A DNA stretch of 24,388 nucleotides from 79-D21 sp022839995 (GTDB taxonomy: Bacteria > Synergistota > Synergistia > Synergistales > 79-D21): assembly GCA_022839995.1 (NCBI GenBank), contig JALHIN010000028.1, positions 1 to 24,388 on the forward strand, in the 5' to 3' direction. Of the stretch, positions 1 to 8,003 are shown one piece after another. The notes beneath the pieces were generated by a model. That model did no database searches. It saw only the letters and a list, made by a program, of their open reading frames with translations, and was not told where the DNA came from. Every line of letters starts with the position of its first letter. Positions within the stretch are counted from its first letter, which is position 1. The translations under genes were made by a program, and so were the position numbers.

Positions 1-63
1 AAGGCTTCAGTGAAACAGCCAGTAAACATGTCTCAACCCGAGGTTGTAGCGGTGAATCTGTAA
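1..63 (+). CDS. C-terminal fragment of a presumed transposase (left edge)
   Basis: Twenty codons followed by TAA, open to the left edge. The peptide ends in NMSQPEVVAVNL. The right-edge copy encodes the same peptide with one Val to Ala change, and the other differing codons (GCT/GCC, CCA/CCG, CCC/CCT) are silent. That pattern is the main evidence that this frame is translated. Transposase is an inference from the inverted repeated copies. No catalytic residues are in view, so the family cannot be named. Confidence 0.55.
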   Translation, partial: KASVKQPVNMSQPEVVAVNL

Positions 64-99
64 CCGGATCTGAATTTACAGCAGTTCTGGGACTTGACT
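1..99 (+). mobile_element. 3' end of an insertion sequence (left copy)
   Basis: Bases 2-99 match the reverse complement of 24291-24388 over 98 positions with six differences, and similarity stops abruptly at 99 and 24291. The first 63 bases are an open frame ending in TAA, and all but one of the differing codons are synonymous. This is what two diverged copies of a coding 3' end would show. The last 36 bases are the non-coding tail of the element and end in TTGACT. The rest of the element lies outside the window. The IS family is not recognised, and the target duplication cannot be tested because the other end is missing. Confidence 0.75.
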
Positions 100-300
100 T
101 TGGAAGGCTCAAGCTGAGCCGGTCGAAGCCGGATTTCTTGGGAGAAAAAGGAACGATTCCTTACAAAGAACGAATAGCGGATAAGAATGAAATGGTTCGG
201 GAGAAAGGGCAGGAAAGGATGACAACCCGTCAACCTTTTACGGGAAATTCATGAGAAAGATTTCCCCTGGTTTCTGGATTTCGAACCGGTTTTATCGATT
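100..300. other. Non-coding, AT-richer gap with small inverted repeats
   Basis: No convincing gene lies between the IS end and the 3' end of the HD-GYP gene. The stretch is clearly more AT-rich than the rest. It holds a short palindromic motif at 106-120 (GGCTC-5 nt-GAGCC) followed by GGTCGAAGCCGG, which resembles extragenic REP-like repeats. It also holds a perfect 7-bp inverted repeat at 242-248/260-266 (GGGAAAT, ATTTCCC, 11-nt loop). The latter could mark the 3' end of the minus-strand HD-GYP transcript, but no U-tract follows on either strand, so it is not a classical terminator. Confidence 0.45.
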
Positions 301-2115
301 TCAGGAACCGTTACCGTTCAGGGGTTCGATCATTTCGAGGAAGGCTTTCGCCACGGTGGGGTCGAAAAGCCGGCCGGCTCCCTCCCGGATGTAGGCAAGG
401 GCTCGATCGGGGGTCCAGGCTCTCCGGTAGGGCTGGTCCGCCGTCAGGCTGACCCAGACGTCCACCACCGAGAAGATCCGGGCGAAGAAGGGGATTTCCT
501 CCCCTTTCAGGCCGCGGGGATACCCTTGGCCGTCCCAGCGCTCGTGGTGGCTGTGCGGGATCGCGATGGAATCCTTCAGGAAGCCGATGGGCTGCAGCAT
601 GTGGAGGGCATAGACCGGGTGCAGGCGCATGATCCTCCACTCTTCCTCGGTCAGCGGGCCGGGTTTGGTGAGGATCGCGTCTGGGATCCCCATCTTCCCG
701 ATGTCGTGCAGGATCGCACCCCTCCGGATTGCTTGGAGGTCTTTTCCCGTCACCCCGAGTCGCCCGGCAAGACGGACGGTCAACTCGGCGATTCTTTGCG
801 TGTGCCATTCCGGTTCCCTGCATTTCAGGTCCAGGGCCCTGGACCATCCTTCGATGGTGGAATCATAGGCGAGGTTCAGTTCAAGGTTCGCCCTTTCCAG
901 TTCTTCCACCAGGAAACCGCGGTGCAGGGCTGAGGAAGCCTGCCTTGCGACCGTTTCGATCCTTTCTTTCCAGGTTTCAGGGTCGTCCACCCTCTTCCTG
1001 CGGTAGGCCTCGAGGACACCGAGAAGCCGGTTGGACGCCAGGAGAGGTGCCGCGCAGGCGGCTCGAAAGCCCTCGTGGTTCAGGAGGAAAGGGGCGACCC
1101 GGATCTCTCCAGGATTGTCCAGGTCCGCCAGAAGGACGGCTTTCCTTTGAAGGGCCGCAGCGCCGGCCGGTCCCTCTCCCGGCTTGAGGGAGTGGGACCG
1201 GATCGCGGATTCCCGGAAGCCATCCCCCTCCGCAAATTCCAGCTTCATCGTCCCTTCGTCCAGCAGGTAGACGGCAGCGGCGTCGACCTCGTCGTGGGAG
1301 CGCAGCAGGCTGACGAGGAGTTTCAGGGTGGACTTGGGGTGCCAGGTCTCGTTCAGGGCCAGGTTCATGGATTGAAGGGCTGCCAGTTCCCGGGCCTGCA
1401 CCTCCAGCCGTTTCTCATAAGGGGCTGTTTTCCCGCCCGGCTTCAGGGTGGCGAGGATACGGGCACGGTCCAGGTCATCGCGGAAGACCGCGGAAAAGGT
1501 GGCTTCGGCGGGGCTTTTCGTTGCTCCGGCAAGGGAGAAACGGATCTCCCTCGATTCAGGTTCCCGTTCACCCAGGATGAGGCCTTTGAACAGGCCTGAC
1601 AGCGACCGGGCTTCCTCCTGTCCGAAAAGGCTCATCAGGTCCAGTCCTTCAAGTTCTTCGCGCCGGGTTTTCATCCACCTGCAGAAGGCAGGGTTGCAGC
1701 TTTCCAGGCCGTAAATTGGGTGGAATAGGGAGATCGGCTGGTCGGCTTGCAGGAACATCTCCGGCAAGCCGACCAGCGTTTCTGCGGTCTTTTCGGCGAG
1801 CCCCCGGACGGCTTCCGCCAGCTCGGTTTGGACCGGAGCGTGAAGGAGGCGCCGAGCTCCTCTCTCCCGGGCGAGAGTCGAAAGGGCTTCGTTTGCCGGA
1901 TCGACGACGGCCAAGCGGGGGCCCGCCGGCAGGAAACGGGCCTTTACGGGCCACGGGGTCCTTAGATCCAAAAGGACGGCTTCCCACCGACCGGCCTCCG
2001 GTTTCGGAGCTTCGGTTCCCACTTCCCAAGCCTGTCCTGCAATCCCCTCTGCCTCGAGGAACCCAAGAAGCGCCTCGGCACTCAGGAGGGAGCGGGAGGC
2101 GACCAGGACGCCCAT
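301..2115 (-). CDS. PAS-GAF-HD-GYP signalling protein (putative c-di-GMP phosphodiesterase)
   Basis: About 604 aa. Residues 1-105 look like a degenerate receiver-type domain (an LLDLR stretch where the phospho-Asp strand would be). A PAS-like region follows at about 115-215, a GAF domain at about 255-400, and an HD-GYP domain at about 415-600. The HD motif HDIGK begins at residue 470 and the signature HHERWDGQGYP is at 523-533, so the metal site and GYP motif are intact. HD-GYP domains hydrolyse cyclic di-GMP, and the upstream domains presumably sense a ligand. There is no transmembrane segment, so it is cytoplasmic. The ATG at 2115 is preferred over an in-frame ATG at 2139 because GGTGGAG lies 7 bases upstream of it. 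It starts 4 bases after the aminotransferase stop, so the two are probably co-transcribed. The input signal is unknown. Confidence 0.9.
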   Translation of the reverse strand: MGVLVASRSLLSAEALLGFLEAEGIAGQAWEVGTEAPKPEAGRWEAVLLDLRTPWPVKARFLPAGPRLAVVDPANEALSTLARERGARRLLHAPVQTELAEAVRGLAEKTAETLVGLPEMFLQADQPISLFHPIYGLESCNPAFCRWMKTRREELEGLDLMSLFGQEEARSLSGLFKGLILGEREPESREIRFSLAGATKSPAEATFSAVFRDDLDRARILATLKPGGKTAPYEKRLEVQARELAALQSMNLALNETWHPKSTLKLLVSLLRSHDEVDAAAVYLLDEGTMKLEFAEGDGFRESAIRSHSLKPGEGPAGAAALQRKAVLLADLDNPGEIRVAPFLLNHEGFRAACAAPLLASNRLLGVLEAYRRKRVDDPETWKERIETVARQASSALHRGFLVEELERANLELNLAYDSTIEGWSRALDLKCREPEWHTQRIAELTVRLAGRLGVTGKDLQAIRRGAILHDIGKMGIPDAILTKPGPLTEEEWRIMRLHPVYALHMLQPIGFLKDSIAIPHSHHERWDGQGYPRGLKGEEIPFFARIFSVVDVWVSLTADQPYRRAWTPDRALAYIREGAGRLFDPTVAKAFLEMIEPLNGNGS

Positions 2116-2119
2116 TCGG

Positions 2120-2944
2120 CTACTCCACCCAGCGTTCAAGGGAAGACGCCAGAAGCTGGGTCAGGTGCTGGGTTACGGGTCCCGGCCGCCCGTCCCCGAT
2201 CCGGGTCGTTCCGATCCTCACCACGGGGACGATTTCCTTGACGCTCCCGGTGATGAAAAATTCGCGGGCCTGTGGCAATTCCTCCAGTGTTGGGCACCGT
2301 TCCTCGATCCGGTACCCGGCTTCCCTTGCCAACTCGAGGACGAAGGCGCGGGTGATGCCGGAGAGAACCCGTTCCAGGGGAGCGGTGACCAGCTTTCCCT
2401 CCGCGACCATGAAGGCGTTGCTCGACGTGGCTTCGGTGATCTCTCCCCCCGGGCAGTAGAGGATCTCGAAGGCTTCGGGGTGGAGTCCCCTTTCAACGAA
2501 GGCGGCCATGTAGTTGATGCTTTTCAGGAGTGGGAGCGGCCGCTCGTGCGGCAGGGGCCAGAGCGTCACCCCCGCGGACGTCGCGGATGGGTCGATCCGG
2601 TGCATGGGCTCGAACAGGACGAACCATCTCGGGGAGGGAAAGCGCCCTCCTTCGCAGCGGTCTCCCCCCGTGACGTAGATCCGGATCGAAGTCTCTTCTT
2701 CCATGCGGGAGATCCCCTCGCGGACCACGCGCTCGATTTCCTCCCTGGTGGCCGGAAGCGCGATGCCGGCTTCCTTCAGGGAGTGTTCGAGGCGGTCCAG
2801 GTGCAGGGAAAGGGCGAGCGGCCTTCTTCCCAGGGTGCGCAGGGAATCAAAGACACCGACCCCGCGCTGGAGGGCCAGGTCGCTCACGGGGATGCAGACC
2901 GAGTTCAAGGGGCGGAATTTCCCTTCAAAATAGACCACTGACAA
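2120..2944 (-). CDS. Class IV PLP-dependent aminotransferase (BCAT/D-amino-acid transaminase-like)
   Basis: 274 aa, the usual length of fold-type IV transaminases. The N-terminal FEGKF...VSDLALQRGVGVFDSLR block is typical. The PLP lysine lies in LLKSINYMAA, and the cofactor-binding segment TEATSSNAF and the GITRAFVLELA block are all present. The family includes branched-chain aminotransferase, D-alanine transaminase and aminodeoxychorismate lyase. Substrate cannot be fixed from these motifs. In a window with acyl-phosphate fermentation genes, branched-chain amino acid transamination is attractive, but that is inference. The start is a TTG at 2944 with AAGAAGGG about 7 bases upstream; GTG at 2938 is a weaker alternative. 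It is followed at 4 bases by the HD-GYP gene. Confidence 0.88.
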   Translation of the reverse strand: MSVVYFEGKFRPLNSVCIPVSDLALQRGVGVFDSLRTLGRRPLALSLHLDRLEHSLKEAGIALPATREEIERVVREGISRMEEETSIRIYVTGGDRCEGGRFPSPRWFVLFEPMHRIDPSATSAGVTLWPLPHERPLPLLKSINYMAAFVERGLHPEAFEILYCPGGEITEATSSNAFMVAEGKLVTAPLERVLSGITRAFVLELAREAGYRIEERCPTLEELPQAREFFITGSVKEIVPVVRIGTTRIGDGRPGPVTQHLTQLLASSLERWVE

Positions 2945-3104
2945 GCGGAAACCCTTCTTTCCGGCAAGAGGATGGGGGCAGGATGCCCGCGCCAGTATAC
3001 GGCGAAAAAGTGAAAAGACGGTGACCGGTTGGGGCTGCCTTGCATCCCCGTCTCCCCTGTGCTAGTTTTCACAATATACGACCAAGGAAGAAGCGGGGGA
3101 TTTC
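2945..3104. promoter_or_regulatory. Divergent intergenic region between the aminotransferase and tupB
   Basis: The only place from which both the minus-strand aminotransferase pair and plus-strand tupBC can be transcribed. On the minus strand a TATACT box (2994-2999) lies about 50 bases upstream of the aminotransferase start, without a good -35. On the plus strand TTGCAT (3040-3045) and TAGTTT (3063-3068) are spaced 17 bases apart but match the consensus poorly. No tungstate- or molybdate-responsive operator was recognised. Confidence 0.35.
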
Positions 3105-3800
3105 GTGGAATTCATTGCTCAGGGATTTGTCCAGGCTCTGGCTCTCCTGTTGACCGGCGATCCCGAAACCTGGTCCGCCATCGAAGTGACGGTCCGCCTC
3201 ACCGCCCTTTCGATGCTGGCGAGCCTCCTGCTGGGCCTTCCCCTGGGGATCCTCCTCGGGTCGCGGGATTTCCCCGGCAAGGGGTGGGTTCGCGTAGCGG
3301 TAGACACCTGCCTGTCCCTCCCCACGGTCGTTGTGGGATTGCTGGTCTATGCCTTCCTATCCAGGCAGGGGCCCCTCGGTTCTTTGAACCTGCTTTTCAC
3401 CGTCCGGGGGATGGCCATCGGCCAGGTCTTCCTGGCTCTCCCGATCGTCGTGGCCCTCACGGCTTCGGCCCTGGAGGGGGCCGATCCGCGTATGATGATG
3501 ACCTTGCAGACCTTGGGGACCCCTCCCGGGAGGATGATGCTGTCCGTCCTCAGGGAATTGCGATATGCCGTCCTTGCCGCGGCCGTGACGGCCTACGGCA
3601 GGGTTGTCGCCGAGGTCGGGGTTTCGATGATGCTCGGCGGGAACATCAAGTGGCACACGAGGACGATCACCACGGCGATCACCCTGGAAACCGGCAAGGG
3701 GGAGTTCTCCATGGGGATCGCCCTGGGGCTGGTCCTTCTTTCCATCTCCTTCGCGCTCAACGGCGCCCTTTCCCTTTTCCGGAGGAGGGCTGCCTCGTGA
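3105..3800 (+). CDS. tupB: Tungstate ABC transporter permease
   Basis: 231 aa inner-membrane permease with about five to six hydrophobic segments. It carries the binding-protein-dependent permease signature in the segment reading TAYGRVVAEVGVSMMLGGNI (about 164-183), followed by KWHTRTITTAITLETGKGEF. That combination is characteristic of the TupB/WtpB-like tungstate permeases and distinguishes them from ModB. The GTG start at 3105 has a purine-rich GGAAGAAGCGGGGGA stretch just upstream. It overlaps the ATPase gene by 4 bases (GTGA), so the two form one unit. Tungstate is used for tungsten aldehyde oxidoreductases and formate dehydrogenases in anaerobes. No TupA substrate-binding protein lies in this window. 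Confidence 0.87.
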   Translation: MEFIAQGFVQALALLLTGDPETWSAIEVTVRLTALSMLASLLLGLPLGILLGSRDFPGKGWVRVAVDTCLSLPTVVVGLLVYAFLSRQGPLGSLNLLFTVRGMAIGQVFLALPIVVALTASALEGADPRMMMTLQTLGTPPGRMMLSVLRELRYAVLAAAVTAYGRVVAEVGVSMMLGGNIKWHTRTITTAITLETGKGEFSMGIALGLVLLSISFALNGALSLFRRRAAS

Positions 3801-4822
3801 GATCCGCGGTCTACCGTCTTGAAAACCTGCAGGTTCGTTACGGGAACCGCCTGGTGCTGGATGTCGGGCATCTCGAGATCGGGGAAGGATCGATCCTGGG
3901 CTTGGAGGGACCCAACGGAAGCGGCAAGAGCACCCTTCTGAGGGTCCTGGCGTTTCTGGAATCCCCCACGGCCGGTTCCCTGCTCTTCATGGGGGTATCG
4001 GCTTCCGGGTGTGATCCGCTCGCCCTCCGCAGGCAGGTCACGCTTTTGCTGCAGGATCCCTACCTGCTGCGGACTTCGGTTTTCGAGAACGTCGCCTATG
4101 GCCTTAGGGCAAGAGGGATCCGCGAAGGGATAAGGGAAAGGGTGTTCCACAGTCTCGAGCTTGTTGGGCTCGACCCGGCCTCCTTTGCCGGGCGTCCCTG
4201 GAAGTCCCTTTCGGGCGGAGAGGCCCGTCGGGTGGCCATGGCGTCCCGGCTGGCCATACGGACTCCGGTGCTTCTCCTGGACGAGCCGACAGCGGGAGTG
4301 GACGCGGAAAGCGCCGTTCTCCTGAAATCGGCAGCGCTGAAGGCCCGGGAAGAGTGGGGAGCCACCCTGGTGGTGGTGAGCCACGACATGGCCTGGATGA
4401 GCCAGGTCGCCGACACGCTCCTGGCGTTCCAGGACGGCCGTCCGGGGCGGCACGTAGTGCACAACCGGTTCGATGGGCCATGGTCCGAGCAGGATGGAGG
4501 CTTATGGTCGATGTCGATCGGGGACGGCCAGTCCGTCGTGGCGACGAAGCCGCCTGCCTCCGGAAGGACCGGATTCCTGGATGCGGAGGATATCACCGTT
4601 GCCGTCCGGAGACCGCAGGGGCTCTCCATGCGGAACGCAATCCGGGTGACGGTTCTCCAGATGACCCTGGAGAACGGGTCCGGTGCCGTACTCCTGAAGG
4701 GGGCCTGCGGAAACCGGATCTTGACCGCCCGGCTGACGCGCTCTTCCGCTGCGGAACTCGGCCTGGTTCCGGGGACGGAGGCCTGGTTCCTGTTCAAGGC
4801 TTCAGCTTTTCAATGGGAATGA
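3797..4822 (+). CDS. tupC: Tungstate ABC transporter ATP-binding protein with C-terminal TOBE-like domain
   Basis: 341 aa. Walker A GPNGSGKST at 38-46, a Q-loop in LLLQDPYLL, ABC signature LSGGE at 138-142, Walker B LLLDEP at 159-164, and switch His196. After about residue 245 a small beta-rich region follows (IRVTVLQMTLENGSGAVLL to the end), as in TOBE/Mop-type oxyanion-sensing domains of molybdate and tungstate ATPases. That tail may bind the oxyanion and inhibit transport when the cell is replete; this role is inferred from the family. The start is the GTG at 3797 inside the tupB stop, with an excellent GGAGGAGGG 7 bases upstream. The same frame remains open upstream to 3029, but that part lies over tupB and is not translated sensibly. 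Confidence 0.87.
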   Translation: MRSAVYRLENLQVRYGNRLVLDVGHLEIGEGSILGLEGPNGSGKSTLLRVLAFLESPTAGSLLFMGVSASGCDPLALRRQVTLLLQDPYLLRTSVFENVAYGLRARGIREGIRERVFHSLELVGLDPASFAGRPWKSLSGGEARRVAMASRLAIRTPVLLLDEPTAGVDAESAVLLKSAALKAREEWGATLVVVSHDMAWMSQVADTLLAFQDGRPGRHVVHNRFDGPWSEQDGGLWSMSIGDGQSVVATKPPASGRTGFLDAEDITVAVRRPQGLSMRNAIRVTVLQMTLENGSGAVLLKGACGNRILTARLTRSSAAELGLVPGTEAWFLFKASAFQWE

Positions 4823-4845
4823 CTTTTTTCCCGAAGTGATATAAT
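4819..4845 (+). promoter_or_regulatory. Candidate promoter for the buk-ptb-ptb-buk cluster
   Basis: A perfect TATAAT box lies at 4840-4845, with ATGACT (4819-4824, 4 of 6 matches to the -35 consensus) upstream at a short 15-base spacing. It is immediately downstream of tupC and in a locally AT-rich patch in otherwise GC-rich DNA. The -35 candidate overlaps the tupC stop codon. The box sits in the loop of an imperfect inverted repeat (TTTTCCCGAA ... TTCGGAAAA), and a T-run follows at about 4879-4885. Confidence 0.5.
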
Positions 4846-4889
4846 CGTTTTTCGGAAAAGACCTGAAAAGGCTTTCTCTTTTTTTGTGC

Positions 4890-4911
4890 CCGGACACGGT
4901 TTTCGGTCCGG
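4890..4911 (+). promoter_or_regulatory. Hairpin in the untranslated leader of the buk cluster
   Basis: Perfect 6-bp inverted repeat CCGGAC...GTCCGG with a 10-base interior that can add two more pairs. It lies between the candidate promoter and the strong ribosome site at 4926-4934. No T-run follows, so it is not a terminator. It could stabilise the mRNA 5' end or be part of a larger leader structure. Confidence 0.4.
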
Positions 4912-4941
4912 AGGAAGATCATTCTGGAGGAGGACTGCCCG

Positions 4942-5019
4942 GTGAAGAGATCCCCGATCGGTGGCAAGTTCGTTTCCGGCAAGAAGGCGGGCCAAGCCCG
5001 GGCCCGAGGGGGGTGCTGA
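4942..5019 (+). CDS. Possible 25-aa basic leader peptide upstream of buk
   Basis: A GTG at 4942 is preceded at 7 bases by GGAGGAGGA, the best ribosome-binding site in this region. It opens a 25-codon frame ending in TGA at 5017-5019, one base before the buk ATG at 5021. The peptide is strongly basic (begins MKRSPIGGKFVSGKK, then GQARARGGC) and has no hydrophobic stretch. Its stop is placed so that terminating ribosomes could re-initiate at buk, which also has its own GAGGGGGGTG site. No run of one amino acid suggests classical attenuation. It resembles no known protein; expression is unproven. Confidence 0.4.
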   Translation: MKRSPIGGKFVSGKKAGQARARGGC

Positions 5020-5020
5020 C

Positions 5021-6109
5021 ATGGGCCTCCAGGTCCTGGCCATCAACCCCGGCTCGACGAGCACCAAGGTGGGATGGTTCGATGACGGCGTCGAAGTTTG
5101 GCACAGCACCGTCACCCACGATCCCGCGGAACTCGCGGCTTTCCCGACCATGGCGGACCAGTTCGGGTTCCGGATGGCAGCCATCGAGAAAGCCTGCGAA
5201 GAACACGGCAACCATTTCAGCCAGCTTGCGGCGGTGGTGGGGCGCGGGGGACTGCTGGACCCGATCCCCGGCGGGACCTACACGGTGGATTCCCTGATGA
5301 AGGCCCACCTGAGACGAGGGAAACCCTGGGAACACGCATCCAACCTGGGCGGCATCCTGGCTGATGCCATCGCCACCCCGCTCGGGATTCCTGCCTTGAT
5401 CGTGGATCCGGTCGCGGTGGACGAGCTGGATGACGTGGCCCGGGTGACCGGCCTTCCCGAACTGCCCAAGCGTTCCCTAGGCCATGCCCTCAACGTCAAG
5501 GCGACGGTGCGGCGAGCAGCCAGGGACCTGAACGGCGACTGGAAGACGATGGATTTCGTCGTGGCTCACCTGGGCGGCGGCATCACCGTCTGCGCCCACC
5601 GCCAGGGTAGGATGGTCGACATCAACAACGCAAACGAATTCGGTCCTTTCTCCCCGGAACGCGCGGGCGGCCTTCCGGCCGGTGACCTCGCCCGCCTCTG
5701 CTTCAGCGGGCGCTACACCCTGCAGGACCTGAGAAAGCGGCTGGTCGGAAAGGGTGGGCTCGTGGCCTACACGGGGGAGAGCGACGTCCGGAAGGTCAAG
5801 GCCCTCATCGCGGGCGGAGACGAATCCGCCGCCTTGGCCTACCGGTCCATGGCCTTCCAGGTCGCAAAGGAAATCGGCGCCTGTGCCGCGGCAATGGGAG
5901 GAAAGGTCGACGCAATCCTCCTGACGGGGGGAGTGGCCCACGATTCCGACTTTGTCGGCATGGTGACGAAAAAAATCCAGTGGATCGCTCCGGTCCTGCT
6001 CTATCCCGGCGAGGACGAACTCCTGGCCCTGGCCGAAGGGGCGATGCGGGTCCTGAGGAAAGAGGAAACCCCGTTGCGCTACGGGGATTTCGTGAAATCG
6101 GAGGGCTGA
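5021..6109 (+). CDS. buk: Butyrate kinase (first copy)
   Basis: 362 aa, the normal size for butyrate kinases of the acetokinase (ASKHA) family. The phosphate-binding loop NPGSTSTK is at 9-16. GRGGLLDPIPGGTY, NNANEFGPFSPERAGGLPAGDL and the C-terminal LLTGGVAHDSDF and YPGEDELLALAEGA blocks are all present. It converts butyryl-phosphate (or a branched analogue) plus ADP to the acid plus ATP in the cytoplasm, the last step of substrate-level energy conservation. The ATG at 5021 is chosen because GAGGGGGG lies just upstream and the family begins right before the LAINPGSTSTK strand. The frame is open further upstream without similarity. Ptb follows 6 bases after the stop. Confidence 0.95.
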   Translation: MGLQVLAINPGSTSTKVGWFDDGVEVWHSTVTHDPAELAAFPTMADQFGFRMAAIEKACEEHGNHFSQLAAVVGRGGLLDPIPGGTYTVDSLMKAHLRRGKPWEHASNLGGILADAIATPLGIPALIVDPVAVDELDDVARVTGLPELPKRSLGHALNVKATVRRAARDLNGDWKTMDFVVAHLGGGITVCAHRQGRMVDINNANEFGPFSPERAGGLPAGDLARLCFSGRYTLQDLRKRLVGKGGLVAYTGESDVRKVKALIAGGDESAALAYRSMAFQVAKEIGACAAAMGGKVDAILLTGGVAHDSDFVGMVTKKIQWIAPVLLYPGEDELLALAEGAMRVLRKEETPLRYGDFVKSEG

Positions 6110-6115
6110 AGAGAG

Positions 6116-7021
6116 ATGCAGCTCAAAAACCTGGATTTCCTGCTGGAGAAATGCAAGTCCGCACCCCGGATGACCCTCGCCGTGGCCTGCCCCCAGGGCG
6201 ATGATATCCTGGAAGCGGTGGTGGACGCCGCTCGAGAGGGAGTGGTCGATCCCGTACTGGTGGGCAACCGGAGCCGGAGCGAGGCGATCGCCGAAGGGCT
6301 CGGCCTGGACCTTTCGGGGATCGCGTTCGTCGACGAGCCGAACGACGCCCTTGCGGCGGAAAAAGCCGTGAAGATGGTGTCCTCGGGGGAAGCCCACCTG
6401 CTGATGAAGGGCAACGTAAAGACCGCGGTTCTCCTGAAGGCCGTATTGAACAAGGAATGGGGCCTGCGGAGCGGCTCCCTCCTTTCGCACCTGTTCCTGT
6501 TCCAGGTTCCCCGGATGCCCGGGGTGATCGGGATGAGCGACGGCGGAATGACGATGTACCCGGACCTCCCCACCAAGGTCGGGATCGTGGAAAACGCCGT
6601 CTGGGCCTACCACAGGATCGGTGTCGAATGCCCCAAGATTGCGGCCCTCGCGGCCGTGGAGGTCGTGAACCCGGACATGCAGGCCACGCTGGATGCCGCG
6701 GCGCTGGCGCAGATGAACCGGCGGGGGCAGATCAAGGGATGCCTGATCGACGGTCCACTGGCCCTGGACAACGCCGTCAGCGCGGAGGCCGCCCGCATCA
6801 AGGGGATCGATTCTCCCGTCGCCGGCGAGGCCGACATGCTTCTCGTCCCGAGCATCGAGGCGGGCAATTTCGTGGGGAAGGTCATGATGTACATGTCGGG
6901 AGGAAAGGGCGCAGGGGTCATTCTCGGGGCTCGTCGCCCGATCGTCCTCACGAGCCGGTTCGACAACGCGGAGACGAAACGGCTCTCGATTGCCTTCGGA
7001 GCCGTTCTTTCCATGTCCTGA
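6116..7021 (+). CDS. ptb: Phosphate butyryltransferase (first copy)
   Basis: 301 aa PTA/PTB-family enzyme. Typical blocks are PVLVGNRSR, HLLMKGNVKTAVLLKAVLNKE, a MYPDLPTK segment, the EVVNPDM...TLDAAALAQMNRRGQ region, GPLALDNAVS and the final GARRPIVLTSR. It exchanges CoA of butyryl-CoA or branched acyl-CoA for phosphate, feeding butyrate kinase. The ATG has an AGAGAG purine stretch directly upstream and lies 6 bases after buk. It is clearly paralogous to the next gene but diverged throughout. This argues for distinct acyl preferences rather than a recent duplication; that last point is inference. Confidence 0.93.
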   Translation: MQLKNLDFLLEKCKSAPRMTLAVACPQGDDILEAVVDAAREGVVDPVLVGNRSRSEAIAEGLGLDLSGIAFVDEPNDALAAEKAVKMVSSGEAHLLMKGNVKTAVLLKAVLNKEWGLRSGSLLSHLFLFQVPRMPGVIGMSDGGMTMYPDLPTKVGIVENAVWAYHRIGVECPKIAALAAVEVVNPDMQATLDAAALAQMNRRGQIKGCLIDGPLALDNAVSAEAARIKGIDSPVAGEADMLLVPSIEAGNFVGKVMMYMSGGKGAGVILGARRPIVLTSRFDNAETKRLSIAFGAVLSMS

Positions 7022-7060
7022 AGCGCGTCAAAATTATCCTTTCCAAGGAGGTTTCCACGT

Positions 7061-7990
7061 ATGGAACAGCTTCGCTCGCTCACCGCACTGCTGGATTATG
7101 CAAAAAGGATCGGCGCAGAGAAGGGGCCCCGCAAGGTGGCCATCGCGCTCGCCGAAGATGCGGGGGTCCTCGAGGCCATCGAGGCCGCCCGCAAGGAAGG
7201 TTTCGCCTTCGGGATCCTCGTCGGCAACGGCGACAAGATCAAGGCCGAGGCGGACAAGGCCGGGATCGACCTGGCCAACTACGAGGTCGTCGACGAACGC
7301 CGCGGAGAGGCTCAGGTCGGCCTGACCGCCGTCCAGCTCGTTTCCTCCGGCAAAGCTGACATCTTCATGAAGGGCATGATCCATACCAACTACTTCCTCA
7401 AGGCCCTCCTGAACAAGGAGATCGGGCTCCGCACCGGAAAGACCATCTCCCACTGCTACTTCCACGAGGTGAAGGGTTACGACCGGATTTTCTTCATCGC
7501 CGATGCCGCGTTCAACATGTACCCGGACCTGAAGACGAAGGCCGATATCCTGGCCAACACCGTCGGCCTGGCCCGCTCCTTCGGGGTCGAGTGCCCCAAA
7601 GCTGCAGTCCTTGCCGCCGTGGAGGTCGTGAACCCCGACATGCCGGCGACCCTGGACGCCGCTGCGATCACCCAGATGAACCGCCGGGGCCAGATCAAGA
7701 ATTGCCTCGTGGACGGACCCTTCGCTCTGGACAACGCCGTCAGCGAGGAATCGGCCAGGCACAAGGGAATCGTTTCCGAGGTGGCCGGCAAGGCCGATAT
7801 TCTCCTTGTCCCGAACATCGACGCCGGAAACATGATGGTCAAGGCCCTCGTCTATTTCTCCGAGAACAAGACCGCCGGGCTGATCCTCGGTGCCTCGGCG
7901 CCGGTCGTCCTGACCAGCCGCTCCGACACGATCGAGGCCAAGACGCTGTCCATCGCGGCAGCCGTCGCCCTCTCGGTCTTCAAGGGCTAG
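7061..7990 (+). CDS. ptb: Phosphate butyryltransferase (second copy)
   Basis: 309 aa, same family and domain order as the preceding gene. It has GILVGNGDKI, ADIFMKGMIHTNYFLKALLN, NMYPDLKTKADIL, EVVNPDMPATLDAAAITQMN, GPFALDNAVS and GASAPVVLTSRSDT. It transfers acyl groups between CoA and phosphate. The ATG is preceded by AAGGAGG (7045-7051) at 9 bases, the strongest canonical site in the cluster. A 39-base gap follows ptb copy 1, and a structured 58-base spacer precedes the second buk. The pairing ptb copy 2 with buk copy 2 is suggested by order only. Confidence 0.93.
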   Translation: MEQLRSLTALLDYAKRIGAEKGPRKVAIALAEDAGVLEAIEAARKEGFAFGILVGNGDKIKAEADKAGIDLANYEVVDERRGEAQVGLTAVQLVSSGKADIFMKGMIHTNYFLKALLNKEIGLRTGKTISHCYFHEVKGYDRIFFIADAAFNMYPDLKTKADILANTVGLARSFGVECPKAAVLAAVEVVNPDMPATLDAAAITQMNRRGQIKNCLVDGPFALDNAVSEESARHKGIVSEVAGKADILLVPNIDAGNMMVKALVYFSENKTAGLILGASAPVVLTSRSDTIEAKTLSIAAAVALSVFKG

Positions 7991-8003
7991 GTTTTTGGAG
8001 GAA

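Noticed and set aside
33..233. 66-codon minus-strand frame at the left end
   Set aside because: It runs antisense through the IS end. The plus-strand frame there shows silent-site divergence between the two copies, which this one does not.
3029..3796. In-frame upstream extension of tupC
   Set aside because: It lies wholly over tupB in another frame and has no family similarity. GTG 3797 has a strong ribosome site.
5017..5019. TGA after Cys in the leader frame upstream of buk as a second selenocysteine codon
   Set aside because: The frame beyond it runs out of phase over buk and is not protein-like. It is a normal stop.
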